Both the position numbers and the translations under genes were made by a program. The notes beneath the pieces were generated by a model, which saw only the letters and a list, made by a program, of their open reading frames with translations, was not told where the DNA came from and ran no database searches. Positions 49,965-56,785 of a DNA stretch of 64,000 bases are shown here, one piece after another (within the stretch, counting starts at the first letter, position 1; each line of letters begins with the position of its first letter). This stretch comes from Candidatus Nitrotoga sp. MKT (lineage in GTDB: Bacteria; Pseudomonadota; Gammaproteobacteria; Burkholderiales; Gallionellaceae): NCBI GenBank assembly GCA_003402345.1, contig QFXH01000005.1:62001-126000 (forward strand). The letters are read 5' to 3'.

Positions 49965-50990
49965 TCAATCTTTGATCAACCCCAGTTTAAAGTCTTCCCC
50001 GTACTTCAACACCGCCCACGCTAGCCGTGCATTTTTTGCCGCGATGGCGATCACCCCGCGCCAGTAGCCGCGCCGCTCCTGTAATGCTTGCGCCCAGCGA
50101 CTGAATCTATCCTGTTTATCGCCGATGCTATTGAGTACCGCACGCGCACCCATGACCAGCAGGCTGCGCAGGTAGTTATCTCCGGCCTTGGTGATGCGCC
50201 CGAGCCGTGCCTTGCCGCCGCTACTGTATTGGCCTGGCACAAGGCCGACCCATGCCGCCACCTGGCGTCCGTTATCGAAGTCATGACCTCCGCCTATACT
50301 GGCCAGCATGGCGCTGGCGGTGACCGGGCCGATGCCAGGGAGTTTCATCAGGCGTTTGCTGCGTTCATCGTCACGTGCGGCCTGGGCGATGGCGCGGTCG
50401 TATTCGGCGATTTTTGCGTCGAGCTCCGATGTGTGCGCCAAGAGATCGCCGACGCACAGGTTGGCATAACCCGGCAGGTTTTCCAGATGCACGCCGATCT
50501 CGCGGCGCAGACAGGTCACTTTCTGTGGCAGCACGATGCCGAACTCTGCGATCAATCCACGCAGGCGGTTGTAGCAGGCAGTGCGCTCTTCGACGAATCC
50601 TTGTCGGGTGCGGTGCAGGCACAGGATGATTTGCTGATGTTCTTCTTTGACCGGCACGAAAAGCATGGACGGGCGGGTGACAGCTTCGCAGATCGCGGCG
50701 GCGTCTGCCGCGTCGTTCTTGCCGCGCTTGCCGGTCATGCGGTAGGGCGCGACGAACTTTGGCGCCATCAGCTTGACGGCGTGACCGTACTGGCGAAATT
50801 GTCGCGCCCAGTGGTGTGCGCCGGAACACGCTTCCATTCCGATCAGGCACGGCGGCAGTTGTGCGATCAGCGGCAGCAGGTCTGCGCGTGAAACTTTCGG
50901 CTTGACCAGCACAGCCTGGCCGTTATCATCTACGCCGTGCACGGCAAAAACGTTCTTGGCGAGATCGATTCCTACGGTGATAATGCTCAT
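49965..50990 (-). CDS. IS1111-subgroup transposase (IS110 family)
   Basis: 341 residues. The N-terminal RuvC-like DEDD domain begins ITVGIDLAKNVFAVHGVD, with IGMEACSGAHHWAR and GKRGKNDAADAAAICEAV supplying the acidic residues. The C-terminal Transposase_20 domain contains LPGIGPVTASAMLASI, a helix-hairpin-helix, and the serine region GLVPGQYSSGGKARLGRITK. It ends in a typical KNARLAWAVLKYGEDF tail. It appears intact. The start at 50990 (MSIITVGID) has GGGGAAG upstream. Confidence 0.93.
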   Translation of the reverse strand: MSIITVGIDLAKNVFAVHGVDDNGQAVLVKPKVSRADLLPLIAQLPPCLIGMEACSGAHHWARQFRQYGHAVKLMAPKFVAPYRMTGKRGKNDAADAAAICEAVTRPSMLFVPVKEEHQQIILCLHRTRQGFVEERTACYNRLRGLIAEFGIVLPQKVTCLRREIGVHLENLPGYANLCVGDLLAHTSELDAKIAEYDRAIAQAARDDERSKRLMKLPGIGPVTASAMLASIGGGHDFDNGRQVAAWVGLVPGQYSSGGKARLGRITKAGDNYLRSLLVMGARAVLNSIGDKQDRFSRWAQALQERRGYWRGVIAIAAKNARLAWAVLKYGEDFKLGLIKD

Positions 50991-51100
50991 GGACTTCCCC
51001 TTTTGTGGTGTTGATGAAATGTCAGAAATTCCATCATGGCACTTGTTGCCGTTTGCGGAAACTTCTCCGCAGCCTCGGGACGGGGAAGTCCCTTTCATTC

Positions 51101-51107
51101 GTTAGGC
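51101..51107 (+). other. attC R' box after the IS (3' part of the split attC)
   Basis: GTTAGGC matches the attC core GTTRRRY exactly, directly after the IS right end and 19 bp before the TIR gene start. Joined to 49514-49617 it restores one attC, with the L'-to-R' spacing expected once the IS is removed. It marks the upstream border of the TIR cassette. Confidence 0.65.
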
Positions 51108-51125
51108 ATCTAAAGGGAAAGAACT

Positions 51126-52031
51126 GTGCCCGTTTTTATAAGCTATTCGCACTCAGACGAGCTAATTGTGAACAAGCTCGCCGCCCATCTAGTTCAAAAA
51201 AACGCAAATGTATGGGTGGATACTTGGGAATTGAGTGTCGGCGATTCAATTATTAATAAGGTCCAAGAGGCAATACAGGAATCAAGCGCCTTGCTTGTAG
51301 TGCTGTCAAAAGCATCTGTTCAATCTGAGTGGTGTAAAAAAGAGCTATCTGCTGGATTGATGCGCGAACTCGATGAAAAGAGAGTTGTGGTTTTACCTGT
51401 GTTGGTAGAAGACTGCGATATACCGTTATTCCTAAGAGAGAAGATGTACGCAGACTTTCGCACCAACTTCGACCGGGGGTTGCACAGCGTTTTAGACGCA
51501 ATTGCACAAATAACTAACTCTTACCAAGGGCGCCTACAGGAGGCGGAAGGGAATATCGATTGGTCGGAAGACTGGGGTTTCAACGAAGGGTTGTTTCACC
51601 TTCGTTTCACTATTATCAACAGCCCGACAACCCTTCCAATGACCTTCTTAACCCAGATATATGTTTTTTGTAATGAGGTTTCTACGAGTCGCTATAGGAA
51701 ATATCAAGAAGCGGGTCTTGATTGGATTGGCCGAGCAATGATCGCCGAAGCACTCTTCGATTTTGGGGAAAAAAAAGATTATAGGGTAATTCTAGATAGT
51801 CAGTTTCCTCAAGAGTTTAAAGCAACAATATTAGATCCAAGGACAGGTTCTGAGTATCACGTGGTGAGTGAGTCAAGAAAAATGGGGCAGGACAACGGAA
51901 AAGATCAATTGCTCAACATAAGTCACTACCTAAAGGGAATAAGGGAATACGTCCGCAGCGTCTCACGAAAACCAACACCTGAAGAACTCCAAAAAATTCA
52001 CAAGATTGTAGCGAGTCCGTGGAATGCTTAA
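51126..52031 (+). CDS. TIR-domain protein in a gene cassette
   Basis: 301 residues. Residues 1-~130 are a TIR domain: VFISYSHSDELIVNKLA, WVDTWELSVGDSI, ALLVVLSKASVQSEWCKKEL and VVVLPVLVEDC. Glu73 in the WCKKE motif is the residue that is catalytic in NAD-cleaving TIRs. Residues ~140-301 form an unrecognised domain that may sense a trigger. GTG start with AAAGGGAAAG upstream. The TAA stop lies within GCTTAAC, itself an attC-like box. The gene is bounded by attC boxes on both sides (51101, 52127-52184), so it is a mobile cassette. A defence (abortive infection) role is inferred, not shown. Confidence 0.85.
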   Translation: MPVFISYSHSDELIVNKLAAHLVQKNANVWVDTWELSVGDSIINKVQEAIQESSALLVVLSKASVQSEWCKKELSAGLMRELDEKRVVVLPVLVEDCDIPLFLREKMYADFRTNFDRGLHSVLDAIAQITNSYQGRLQEAEGNIDWSEDWGFNEGLFHLRFTIINSPTTLPMTFLTQIYVFCNEVSTSRYRKYQEAGLDWIGRAMIAEALFDFGEKKDYRVILDSQFPQEFKATILDPRTGSEYHVVSESRKMGQDNGKDQLLNISHYLKGIREYVRSVSRKPTPEELQKIHKIVASPWNA

Positions 52032-52126
52032 CAAAGTGCTCAACGTCGTGCCGGCTTGAAGTTCCTTCAGATGAATTGGTCTTCCCGCAGCGTGCACTGT
52101 GGGCCTTCGACTTCGAGCCAGGTGAG

Positions 52127-52184
52127 GCCTAACCTGTTGTTCCAGCCGACCGCCTTCGGCGGCGGCTGAACGCCAACGTTGGGC
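52127..52184 (+). other. canonical attC (59-base element) of the TIR cassette
   Basis: A 58-bp site with R'' GCCTAAC (52127-52133), L'' CCAGCCGACCGCC, loop TTCG, L' GGCGGCGGCTGAAC, and R' GTTGGGC (52178-52184). The arms pair with one unpaired A in L'' (GCCGA against GCCG), the hallmark extrahelical base. The spacing agrees closely with the aadA-type attC. An outer RYYYAAC box (GCTTAAC, 52026-52032) overlaps the TIR stop codon and could mark a longer alternative left border. Confidence 0.85.
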
Positions 52185-52234
52185 ATATTGCTTTTGAAAC
52201 AAACGCTACTCCAAACCCTCTCAAAGGAAACTTC

Positions 52235-52681
52235 ATGAAGACATACAAGAAATCCGATGCTGCCATCGCCAACTTGACACCGGAACAACGCCGCGTGACC
52301 CAGCACGGCGGCACGGAACATTCTGGGACGGGGGCGTATCTTCACAATCACGAACCGGGTATCTATGTGGATATCGTGTCGGGGGAACCGCTGTTTGCGT
52401 CGTCGGACAAGTTCGAGTCGGGTTGCGGTTGGCCCAGCTTCACCAAACCCATCGAACCCGCGTACATCAACGAACTGCGCGATACCAGCCACAGCATGAT
52501 CCGTACCGAAGTCCGCTCGGTTCACGGCGACAGCCATCTGGGGCATGTGTTCCCGGACGGCCCCCAGGATCGCGGTGGCTTGCGCTACTGCATCAATTCA
52601 GCCTCGCTACGCTTTATCCACCGGGATGACATGGAGGCGGAAGGCTACGGCGAATATCTTAACCAGGTGGAGGATAAGTAA
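52235..52681 (+). CDS. msrB: peptide methionine-R-sulfoxide reductase
   Basis: 148 residues; reduces methionine R-sulfoxide in proteins. Catalytic Cys119 is in [11 protein letters not shown], with ESGCGWPSF and [10 protein letters not shown] being family motifs. The two CxxC zinc motifs of many MsrBs are absent, so it is the zinc-free form. AAAGGAAA precedes the ATG. Its stop overlaps the msrA start (TAATG). It is the first gene after the attC site, but no attC follows it, so cassette status is unclear. Confidence 0.94.
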   Translation: MKTYKKSDAAIANLTPEQRRVTQHGGTEHSGTGAYLHNHEPGIYVDIVSGEPLFASSDKFESGCGWPSFTKPIEPAYINELRDTSHSMIRTEVRSVHGDSHLGHVFPDGPQDRGGLRYCINSASLRFIHRDDMEAEGYGEYLNQVEDK

Positions 52682-53187
52682 TGGCACAGGAACGCGCAGT
52701 ACTGGCAGGGGGCTGCTTTTGGGGTATGCAGGATCTGATCCGCAAGCTGCCGGGCGTGGAGAAAACGCGGGTGGGCTATACCGGCGGCGACGTGCGCAAC
52801 GCCACCTACCGCAATCACGGCACGCATGCCGAAGGTATCGAAATCTTCTTTAACCCAGCGGAAATTTCTTACCGCCGCATTCTGGAATTTTTCTTCCAGA
52901 TACACGATCCAACGACGGCCAATCGGCAGGGCAATGACCAGGGTTCGTCCTACCGCTCGGCGATTTATTACGTCAACGACGTGCAGAAGCAGACCGCGCT
53001 CGATACGATTGCCGACGTGAACGCTTCAGGCTTGTGGCCGGGTAAGGTTGTTACCGAGCTGGCGCCTGCCGGTGATTTCTGGGAAGCCGAGCCTGAGCAT
53101 CAGGATTATCTGGAGCGTTTCCCCACTGGCTATACCTGCCATTACCCGCGTCCGAACTGGATGTTGCCCAAACGGACGGATAAATAA
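52681..53187 (+). CDS. msrA: peptide methionine-S-sulfoxide reductase
   Basis: 168 residues; reduces methionine S-sulfoxide. The catalytic cysteine is Cys12 in [32 protein letters not shown] and [20 protein letters not shown] are conserved. It is coupled to msrB by one overlapping base, so the pair covers both sulfoxide epimers. It lacks a signal peptide and is cytoplasmic. Confidence 0.95.
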   Translation: MAQERAVLAGGCFWGMQDLIRKLPGVEKTRVGYTGGDVRNATYRNHGTHAEGIEIFFNPAEISYRRILEFFFQIHDPTTANRQGNDQGSSYRSAIYYVNDVQKQTALDTIADVNASGLWPGKVVTELAPAGDFWEAEPEHQDYLERFPTGYTCHYPRPNWMLPKRTDK

Positions 53188-53247
53188 TGGCCACGCTGGA
53201 GCCCGTATAACAATTACCCCCGTTGATTCCGTTATCGCCGCCGCCTC

Positions 53248-53294
53248 AGCGCGGTAGGTTGTGCTGAATGAAATGATGCCCAACTTCACGGGAG
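53248..53294 (+). repeat. REP-like palindrome, copy 1 (5' of RAYT remnant)
   Basis: The core GGTTGTGCTGAATG, then AAATGATGCCCAAC, forms a stem (GTTGTGCT against ATGCCCAAC). Nearly identical to the copy at 56076-56122 over about 45 bp. It lies immediately upstream of a RAYT N-terminal fragment, where REPs normally sit. Confidence 0.65.
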
Positions 53295-53303
53295 GATGGA
53301 CAC

Positions 53304-53520
53304 ATGCGTTACCGGCGGGCTGATGCAGCGGCGGTATCGGGAACACCAAATTCGGGATGAGATTGATCTTGCGCGAAACGTCGATTACATTCATTACTAT
53401 CCCGTAAGCATGGCTAGGCCACTCACCCTGTTGGTTGGCCACATTCAACATCGCATGGCTACATTGAGCGGGGAATGGCAGCATCGGATTGGGCGAGACA
53501 AATGGGTGTAGAGTGTATGA
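53304..53520 (+). pseudogene. RAYT (REP-associated tyrosine transposase) remnant
   Basis: Pieces of a Y1-type REP transposase. An ATG at 53304 with GGGAGG eight bases upstream begins MRYRRAD, the usual RAYT N-terminus. The reading then jumps, from about 53323 in another frame, to the C-terminal half RRYREHQIRDEIDLARNVDY, followed by IHYYPV. After a further frameshift the end reads WPHSTSHGYIERGMAASDWA, as in the family's C-terminus. The catalytic HxH region and tyrosine segment are deleted, so it is non-functional. It is flanked by REP-like palindromes in opposite orientation. Confidence 0.75.
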
Positions 53521-53537
53521 TTATGGTGAACGGTAAG

Positions 53538-53559
53538 ATGTTGGGCTTCATTTCATTAG
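53538..53559 (-). repeat. REP-like palindrome half, inverted copy (3' of RAYT remnant)
   Basis: ATGTTGGGCTTCATTTCATT is the reverse complement of the right half of the other copies (AATGAAATGAAGCCCAACAT). It closes the RAYT remnant on the 3' side in opposite orientation to copy 1. Confidence 0.6.
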
Positions 53560-53978
53560 TCACAGTAAACTCACCTATCACAGCTGTTGGCCTGACCCAG
53601 CTTACATTAACCGGAAATCAGGGTGCGATCGCCAATGGTGCTTCAACGTTCAACATTACACCCGATCCGTCTGTGCCCATTACTGTGACTGGCAATCTTG
53701 ACAGCGGCGCGCCTACTGATGCATTGATTGTCGACGTTACTGGAGCCACCAACATCAACATTACGGCCAATTACAGCTCAACCGGGATTTCAGGCTCGTA
53801 CACATTTGGCAATCGTCAAACAGTGACCTTCTCACAAATGGCGACGATTTCTCCGACACCAACTAAGGCAGCGCCCATTCCCACCCTTTCAAAACCAGGC
53901 ATGATCATCCTATTAATCCTGCTGGCTCTGGGGGCGTTTTTCGCGCTACGCGGTCAACGTCACAGTAAGGTAAACTGA
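53560..53978 (+). pseudogene. truncated IPTL-CTERM surface protein
   Basis: The frame is open from 53475, but its first part is RAYT and REP sequence. From about 53560 it encodes a Thr/Asn/Gly-rich extracellular-type region (ITVTGNLDSGAPTDALIV, INITANYSSTGISGSYTF) and ends with an IPTL-CTERM sorting signal: IPTLSKPGM, a membrane helix, then basic residues. Proteins with this tail are exported and processed by an exosortase-type system. No signal peptide remains, so the 5' end was probably removed by the REP/RAYT insertion. No exosortase gene is in the window. Confidence 0.65.
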
Positions 53979-54105
53979 CTCACTGCCCGTTCTATCTACC
54001 GAGCTGGCCAAATTAATACGCAGCAAAAACTCCGAGAAAGTTATACCTCGGCGACACAATTTCTTTTTAGGCCCATCAAAGCCTCGAATACAAAAGGAGG
54101 GTGAT

Positions 54106-55110
54106 ATGTTACAGAAAAATATTCAACGCTTTACTCTTGTACAAGATGCAGCACTCAGGCCTCTATCTATGGGGTTAGTTGCGGCTTTGCTTAAAGCTAT
54201 CTCACCAATAATGAAGACACTAACTTCACTCAAGCGTTACACGGCGCTTTGCTTCGGTTTGGTGGCAGGGCTTTGGTGCATCGCAGATGCATTCGCGCAG
54301 GCACACCCAGCAGCACTGCTACCAGAAGACGTGGATCACGCCGCGAAGGCCTCGAGCAGAATCAACTGGGACTCGATTAGGTGGGTCGAACGGCGCTACA
54401 AGATCGAGGCAATGGGCTTCAAGGCGCGGGACGAAACCGGCATCGATTGGTTAGGCAGCGACGAGGTAATGGTCGAGACCACCGATGCCAAAGGTTGGAC
54501 TGTTTCCAAAGAGATCGGCGGTATCGATTCTGGCGACACCCATAATTTCGATCCAGCCAAGAGTTGCATCGTCGCAGTACGCCCCGGCACCGTCGTTCTG
54601 GGTGAGTCGTCGGTGTGCGAAGAGGCCGGCGAGCCCGCGCCGCTGAGTTTTCAGGTCGAATTATGGGAGCAGGATTCAGTCGGATTCCCATATGGGTTTT
54701 GTACCGGAATAGGCGGAACGCTTGAGCCAGGCCACCATATGGGCCCGTACTCTGCAGGCTGCCCGGATGGAACTGGTTTTAACGACTTCATTGGCAGCGC
54801 TCAAATTAACTATTCGAAGCAGGAGCTCGAGGCGGCGCTGCCTAATGTCGGCGACGAACAGATTGAATCCATCACACTGGATCCCTGCCCTGGTCAATTG
54901 TGCGCCGGCTTTGCCGACTACACCTTTACTTGGCGTGTTACGCGTCTACCCAACGCTCTGGTCAATCTCGGCTCGTTGCTCAACGAGGCGATGCAGAGGA
55001 GCGGTGCAGGCTCCGAACTCGAGGCAATCGCAACGGGTCTGCGGTCCTTGCGCGCGCCGCGCCTGCGCGGGATCGAGCCGGAAACAGACAAACTGCCGCC
55101 TAAGCGCTGA
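54106..55110 (+). CDS. secreted protein of unknown function
   Basis: 334 residues, not recognised. AAGGAGGGTGAT directly before the ATG is an excellent ribosome site. A hydrophobic segment (CFGLVAGLWCIADAFAQ, about residues 49-65) looks like a signal peptide whose natural start would be the methionine at residue 36, so there is an unusual 35-residue N-terminal extension. The mature part has WVERRYKIEAMGFKARDETG, WLGSDEVMVE, six or more cysteines spread in pairs (suggesting disulfides) and an Arg-rich tail. A secreted protein is likely; the role is unknown. Confidence 0.6.
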   Translation: MLQKNIQRFTLVQDAALRPLSMGLVAALLKAISPIMKTLTSLKRYTALCFGLVAGLWCIADAFAQAHPAALLPEDVDHAAKASSRINWDSIRWVERRYKIEAMGFKARDETGIDWLGSDEVMVETTDAKGWTVSKEIGGIDSGDTHNFDPAKSCIVAVRPGTVVLGESSVCEEAGEPAPLSFQVELWEQDSVGFPYGFCTGIGGTLEPGHHMGPYSAGCPDGTGFNDFIGSAQINYSKQELEAALPNVGDEQIESITLDPCPGQLCAGFADYTFTWRVTRLPNALVNLGSLLNEAMQRSGAGSELEAIATGLRSLRAPRLRGIEPETDKLPPKR

Positions 55111-55317
55111 GAGAAAAAATGGGGTCAATGGTTAAACAGGGGAGAAAATACGAAGTACGATAAAACGTTACACCACACGGGGGAGGATTGACGCTGCTGT
55201 CAGGCAGCAGTGTCGCTGACGTGTTGTGTGTTGAGTAGTGCGATTTGTAAAAAAATTGATTGCAATTTCAAGCGGGATGTTCAGCTCCCACACCCCAACA
55301 ACAGCCTAACAGGCACG

Positions 55318-55353
55318 ACGGGTTGGACTGAATGATATGAAGCCCAACATCTC
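55318..55353 (+). repeat. REP-like palindrome, copy 2
   Basis: GGGTTGGACTGAATGATATG followed by AAGCCCAACATC. The same core as copies 1 and 3; GGGTTGG pairs with CCCAAC. No RAYT sequence follows it. Confidence 0.55.
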
Positions 55354-55491
55354 TCCATATGAAAATCGGATTTTTCAGCAGCCTGCTGGTGGTAGTAATG
55401 CCACCACTACTTTGGCACTTCGATGCCGTATTAGGAAGTGGGCGTCCATTCCATTACGTTCAATCCAACTTTCACGCGGCAGTTTCGTATA

Positions 55492-55537
55492 TTTGTGCAT
55501 ACAAAAAACATTGACGCATCACCTATTTGTACATACA
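55492..55537 (+). promoter_or_regulatory. candidate BrnA operator repeats upstream of brnT
   Basis: TTTGTGCATACAAA (55492-55505) has inverted arms TTTGT/ACAAA, and a related TTTGTACATACA lies at 55526-55537, 34 bp away (about three helical turns). BrnA antitoxins repress their own promoter, so two spaced operators before brnT fit. Inferred from symmetry only. Confidence 0.45.
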
Positions 55538-55547
55538 CTCATGGCTT

Positions 55548-55826
55548 ATGAAAGTCGACTTTGACCTGATTAAGAATGAGAGAAACATTAAAGAACGCCA
55601 ACTCTCGTTCGAACGAGCGGCAGAAGTCGATTTTAATACTGCGCTGGTGTTTCCTGACACCCGAAAAGCATATGGCGAAACCCGTTACATCGCACTGTGC
55701 TACCTGGATCGCCGGCTGCATGTTCTGTGTTTTACTGAGACCGAGACAAGCATTCGGGTAATCAGTTTCCGTAAGGCAAATACGAGAGAGGCAAATAGAT
55801 ATGGCAAGCCGCAAACCCTTGATTGA
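55548..55826 (+). CDS. brnT: BrnT-type toxin
   Basis: 92 residues. MKVDFDLIKNERNIKERQLS opens the fold, then FERAAEVDFNTALVFPDTRK, GETRYIALCYLDRRLHVLCF and the C-terminal VISFRKANTREANRYG match the BrnT family, RelE-like ribonucleases that block translation. The start at 55548 follows the family; an in-frame TTG at 55527 lies in the operator region. The 3' end overlaps brnA by 26 bp, the usual toxin-first order. Confidence 0.85.
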   Translation: MKVDFDLIKNERNIKERQLSFERAAEVDFNTALVFPDTRKAYGETRYIALCYLDRRLHVLCFTETETSIRVISFRKANTREANRYGKPQTLD

Positions 55827-56076
55827 CGCAGACGGCGAGGTCCGCGAACTAACCGCCGAAGATATGGCGAAATTTAGGCCGGCCGCTGAAGTGTTGCCAC
55901 TGTCCCTTAGAAAGAAACTAGGCGTGCGTGGCCCTCAGAAAGCACCGATTAAAGAGCGCATCACTATTCGGTTGTCGCGAGAAGTGGTAGAGCAATTCCG
56001 CGAAAGCGGTGAGGGCTGGCAAACCCGAGTGGACGCAGCCTTGCGTGAGTGGCTTAAGAGCCATTCTCCGATGTAA
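55801..56076 (+). CDS. brnA: BrnA-type antitoxin
   Basis: 91 residues. The N-terminal half neutralises the toxin; the C-terminal part is a ribbon-helix-helix: ERITIRLSREVVEQFRESGE, then GWQTRVDAALREWLKSH, as in the BrnA/DUF4415 family. It forms one operon with brnT and should autoregulate it. Its TAA stop runs directly into a REP-like copy. Confidence 0.85.
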   Translation: MASRKPLIDADGEVRELTAEDMAKFRPAAEVLPLSLRKKLGVRGPQKAPIKERITIRLSREVVEQFRESGEGWQTRVDAALREWLKSHSPM

Positions 56077-56122
56077 GCGCGGTAGGTTGTGCTGAATGAA
56101 ATGAAGCCCAACATCACAGGAT
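56076..56122 (+). repeat. REP-like palindrome, copy 3 (5' of second RAYT fragment)
   Basis: AGCGCGGTAGGTTGTGCTGA at the start, continuing to AAGCCCAACATCACAGGA. Nearly identical to copy 1 over about 45 bp. It begins at the brnA stop codon and is followed by a RAYT N-terminal fragment. Confidence 0.65.
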
Positions 56123-56130
56123 AAACATAT

Positions 56131-56190
56131 TAGTTACCAACGTGTCGACATGGCAGAAGGCACATACATCCTCACGGTTAGTCTAACTAA
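56131..56190 (+). pseudogene. RAYT N-terminal fragment
   Basis: Reads SYQRVDMAEGTYILTVSLT, which matches the start of REP-associated tyrosine transposases (pattern RYRRA-x-x-x-GGTYFFTVNL). The initiator methionine is replaced and nothing of the catalytic part follows. It is a second remnant next to a REP-like palindrome, 2.8 kb from the first. Confidence 0.55.
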
Positions 56191-56215
56191 ACAGTGCTCG
56201 TCCGCCTTACGTTTT

Positions 56216-56647
56216 CTACACTCCTCGCTTAAGTTTGTTTTCTTTCAGTTTATTCGGTTGCCTGCCCCGATTTTTACCGGCAATACGAAGGAGACGAAGA
56301 AATTTTGGACATTCAAAATGGTTGGGGGCCTTGCAGATCGCTGCGTGACGGAGGCCATCACGCATAGAAGCCAGCTCTTCAATTGTTCTGTCCAACTCAT
56401 CTGCCTTGGCAATAAGCAGTGCTCTATTTATGTCAGGCCCTTTAGCAGTAAACATTTCGCCAATCTCATCAAGCGAGAAACCGGCGCTACGCCCCAAAGA
56501 TATTAAAGCCAGCCGCTCTATAACATTGGCGCTGAATAGACGGCGCAAGCCATTTCGTCCGGTTGACCGGATCAGTCCTTTTTCTTCATAAAATCGTAAC
56601 GTTGAGGCGGGTAATCCAGATGCCTTTGCGACCTCGGCTATATCCAT
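56216..56647 (-). CDS. MerR-family regulator
   Basis: 143 residues. The N-terminal winged helix MDIAEVAKASGLPASTLRFY, EEKGLI, GLRRLFSANVIERLALISLG is MerR-type; the dimer helix follows (FSLDEIGEMFTAKGPDINRA). Two cysteines near the C-terminus (AICKAPNHFECPKF) could bind a metal or a thiol-reactive ligand. The start at 56647 has AGGTGA five bases upstream. It is divergent from tpm-tauE and probably controls them through the promoter at 56672-56702. Confidence 0.85.
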   Translation of the reverse strand: MDIAEVAKASGLPASTLRFYEEKGLIRSTGRNGLRRLFSANVIERLALISLGRSAGFSLDEIGEMFTAKGPDINRALLIAKADELDRTIEELASMRDGLRHAAICKAPNHFECPKFLRLLRIAGKNRGRQPNKLKENKLKRGV

Positions 56648-56671
56648 TATTTCACCTATCGTAACTAATGC

Positions 56672-56702
56672 TTGACTTAAAGTTGACTTGAGCTTGTATC
56701 CT
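56672..56702 (+). promoter_or_regulatory. MerR-type promoter/operator for tpm-tauE
   Basis: -35 TTGACT (56672-56677) and -10 TATCCT (56697-56702) are separated by 19 bases, the overlong spacer of MerR-activated promoters. The spacer contains an imperfect dyad, CTTAAAGTT/GACTTGAGC; each half matches 7 of 9 bases of the SoxR-like operator half CCTCAAGTT. It points towards tpm. Confidence 0.7.
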
Positions 56703-56785
56703 AGCTCAGCACTCAATTTAGTACAACGCCTAAGCCATTAAATTGGTTGCATGTTATTTAAACATGGAGAACTTAAGGAGACGAT

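Larger units (their letters stand above)
49618..51100 (-). mobile_element. IS1111-type (IS110 family) element inserted in attC
   Basis: An element of about 1.48 kb with a single transposase gene on the minus strand. Subterminal inverted repeats are visible: AAGGGCTTCCCC at 49624-49635 and, at 51082-51094, GGGGAAGTCCCTT, which is complementary apart from one extra T. These lie about 6 bp inside each end, as in the IS1111 subgroup. The left flank is attC up to its L' box; the right flank begins with the attC R' box GTTAGGC. This is the position used by the known IS1111-attC group. Exact ends are uncertain by a few bases; no target duplication is expected. Confidence 0.75.
55111..55547. other. 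intergenic region with hairpin and REP-like copy
   Basis: 437 bp between the secreted unknown and brnT. It holds a hairpin (GACGCTGCTG at 55189-55198 with CAGCAGTGTC at 55204-55213, no clear U-run), a REP-like copy at 55318-55353 and the brnT operator region. No supported gene. Confidence 0.5.

Noticed and set aside
53205-53250. attC-like left box GTATAAC followed by CAATT after msrA
   Set aside because: The box breaks the RYYYAAC consensus and no paired L boxes or GTTRRRY partner follow; REP sequence begins instead.
55337-55564. 75-residue open frame upstream of brnT
   Set aside because: It runs through the brnT operator region and a REP-like copy, has no family features, and overlaps the real brnT start.
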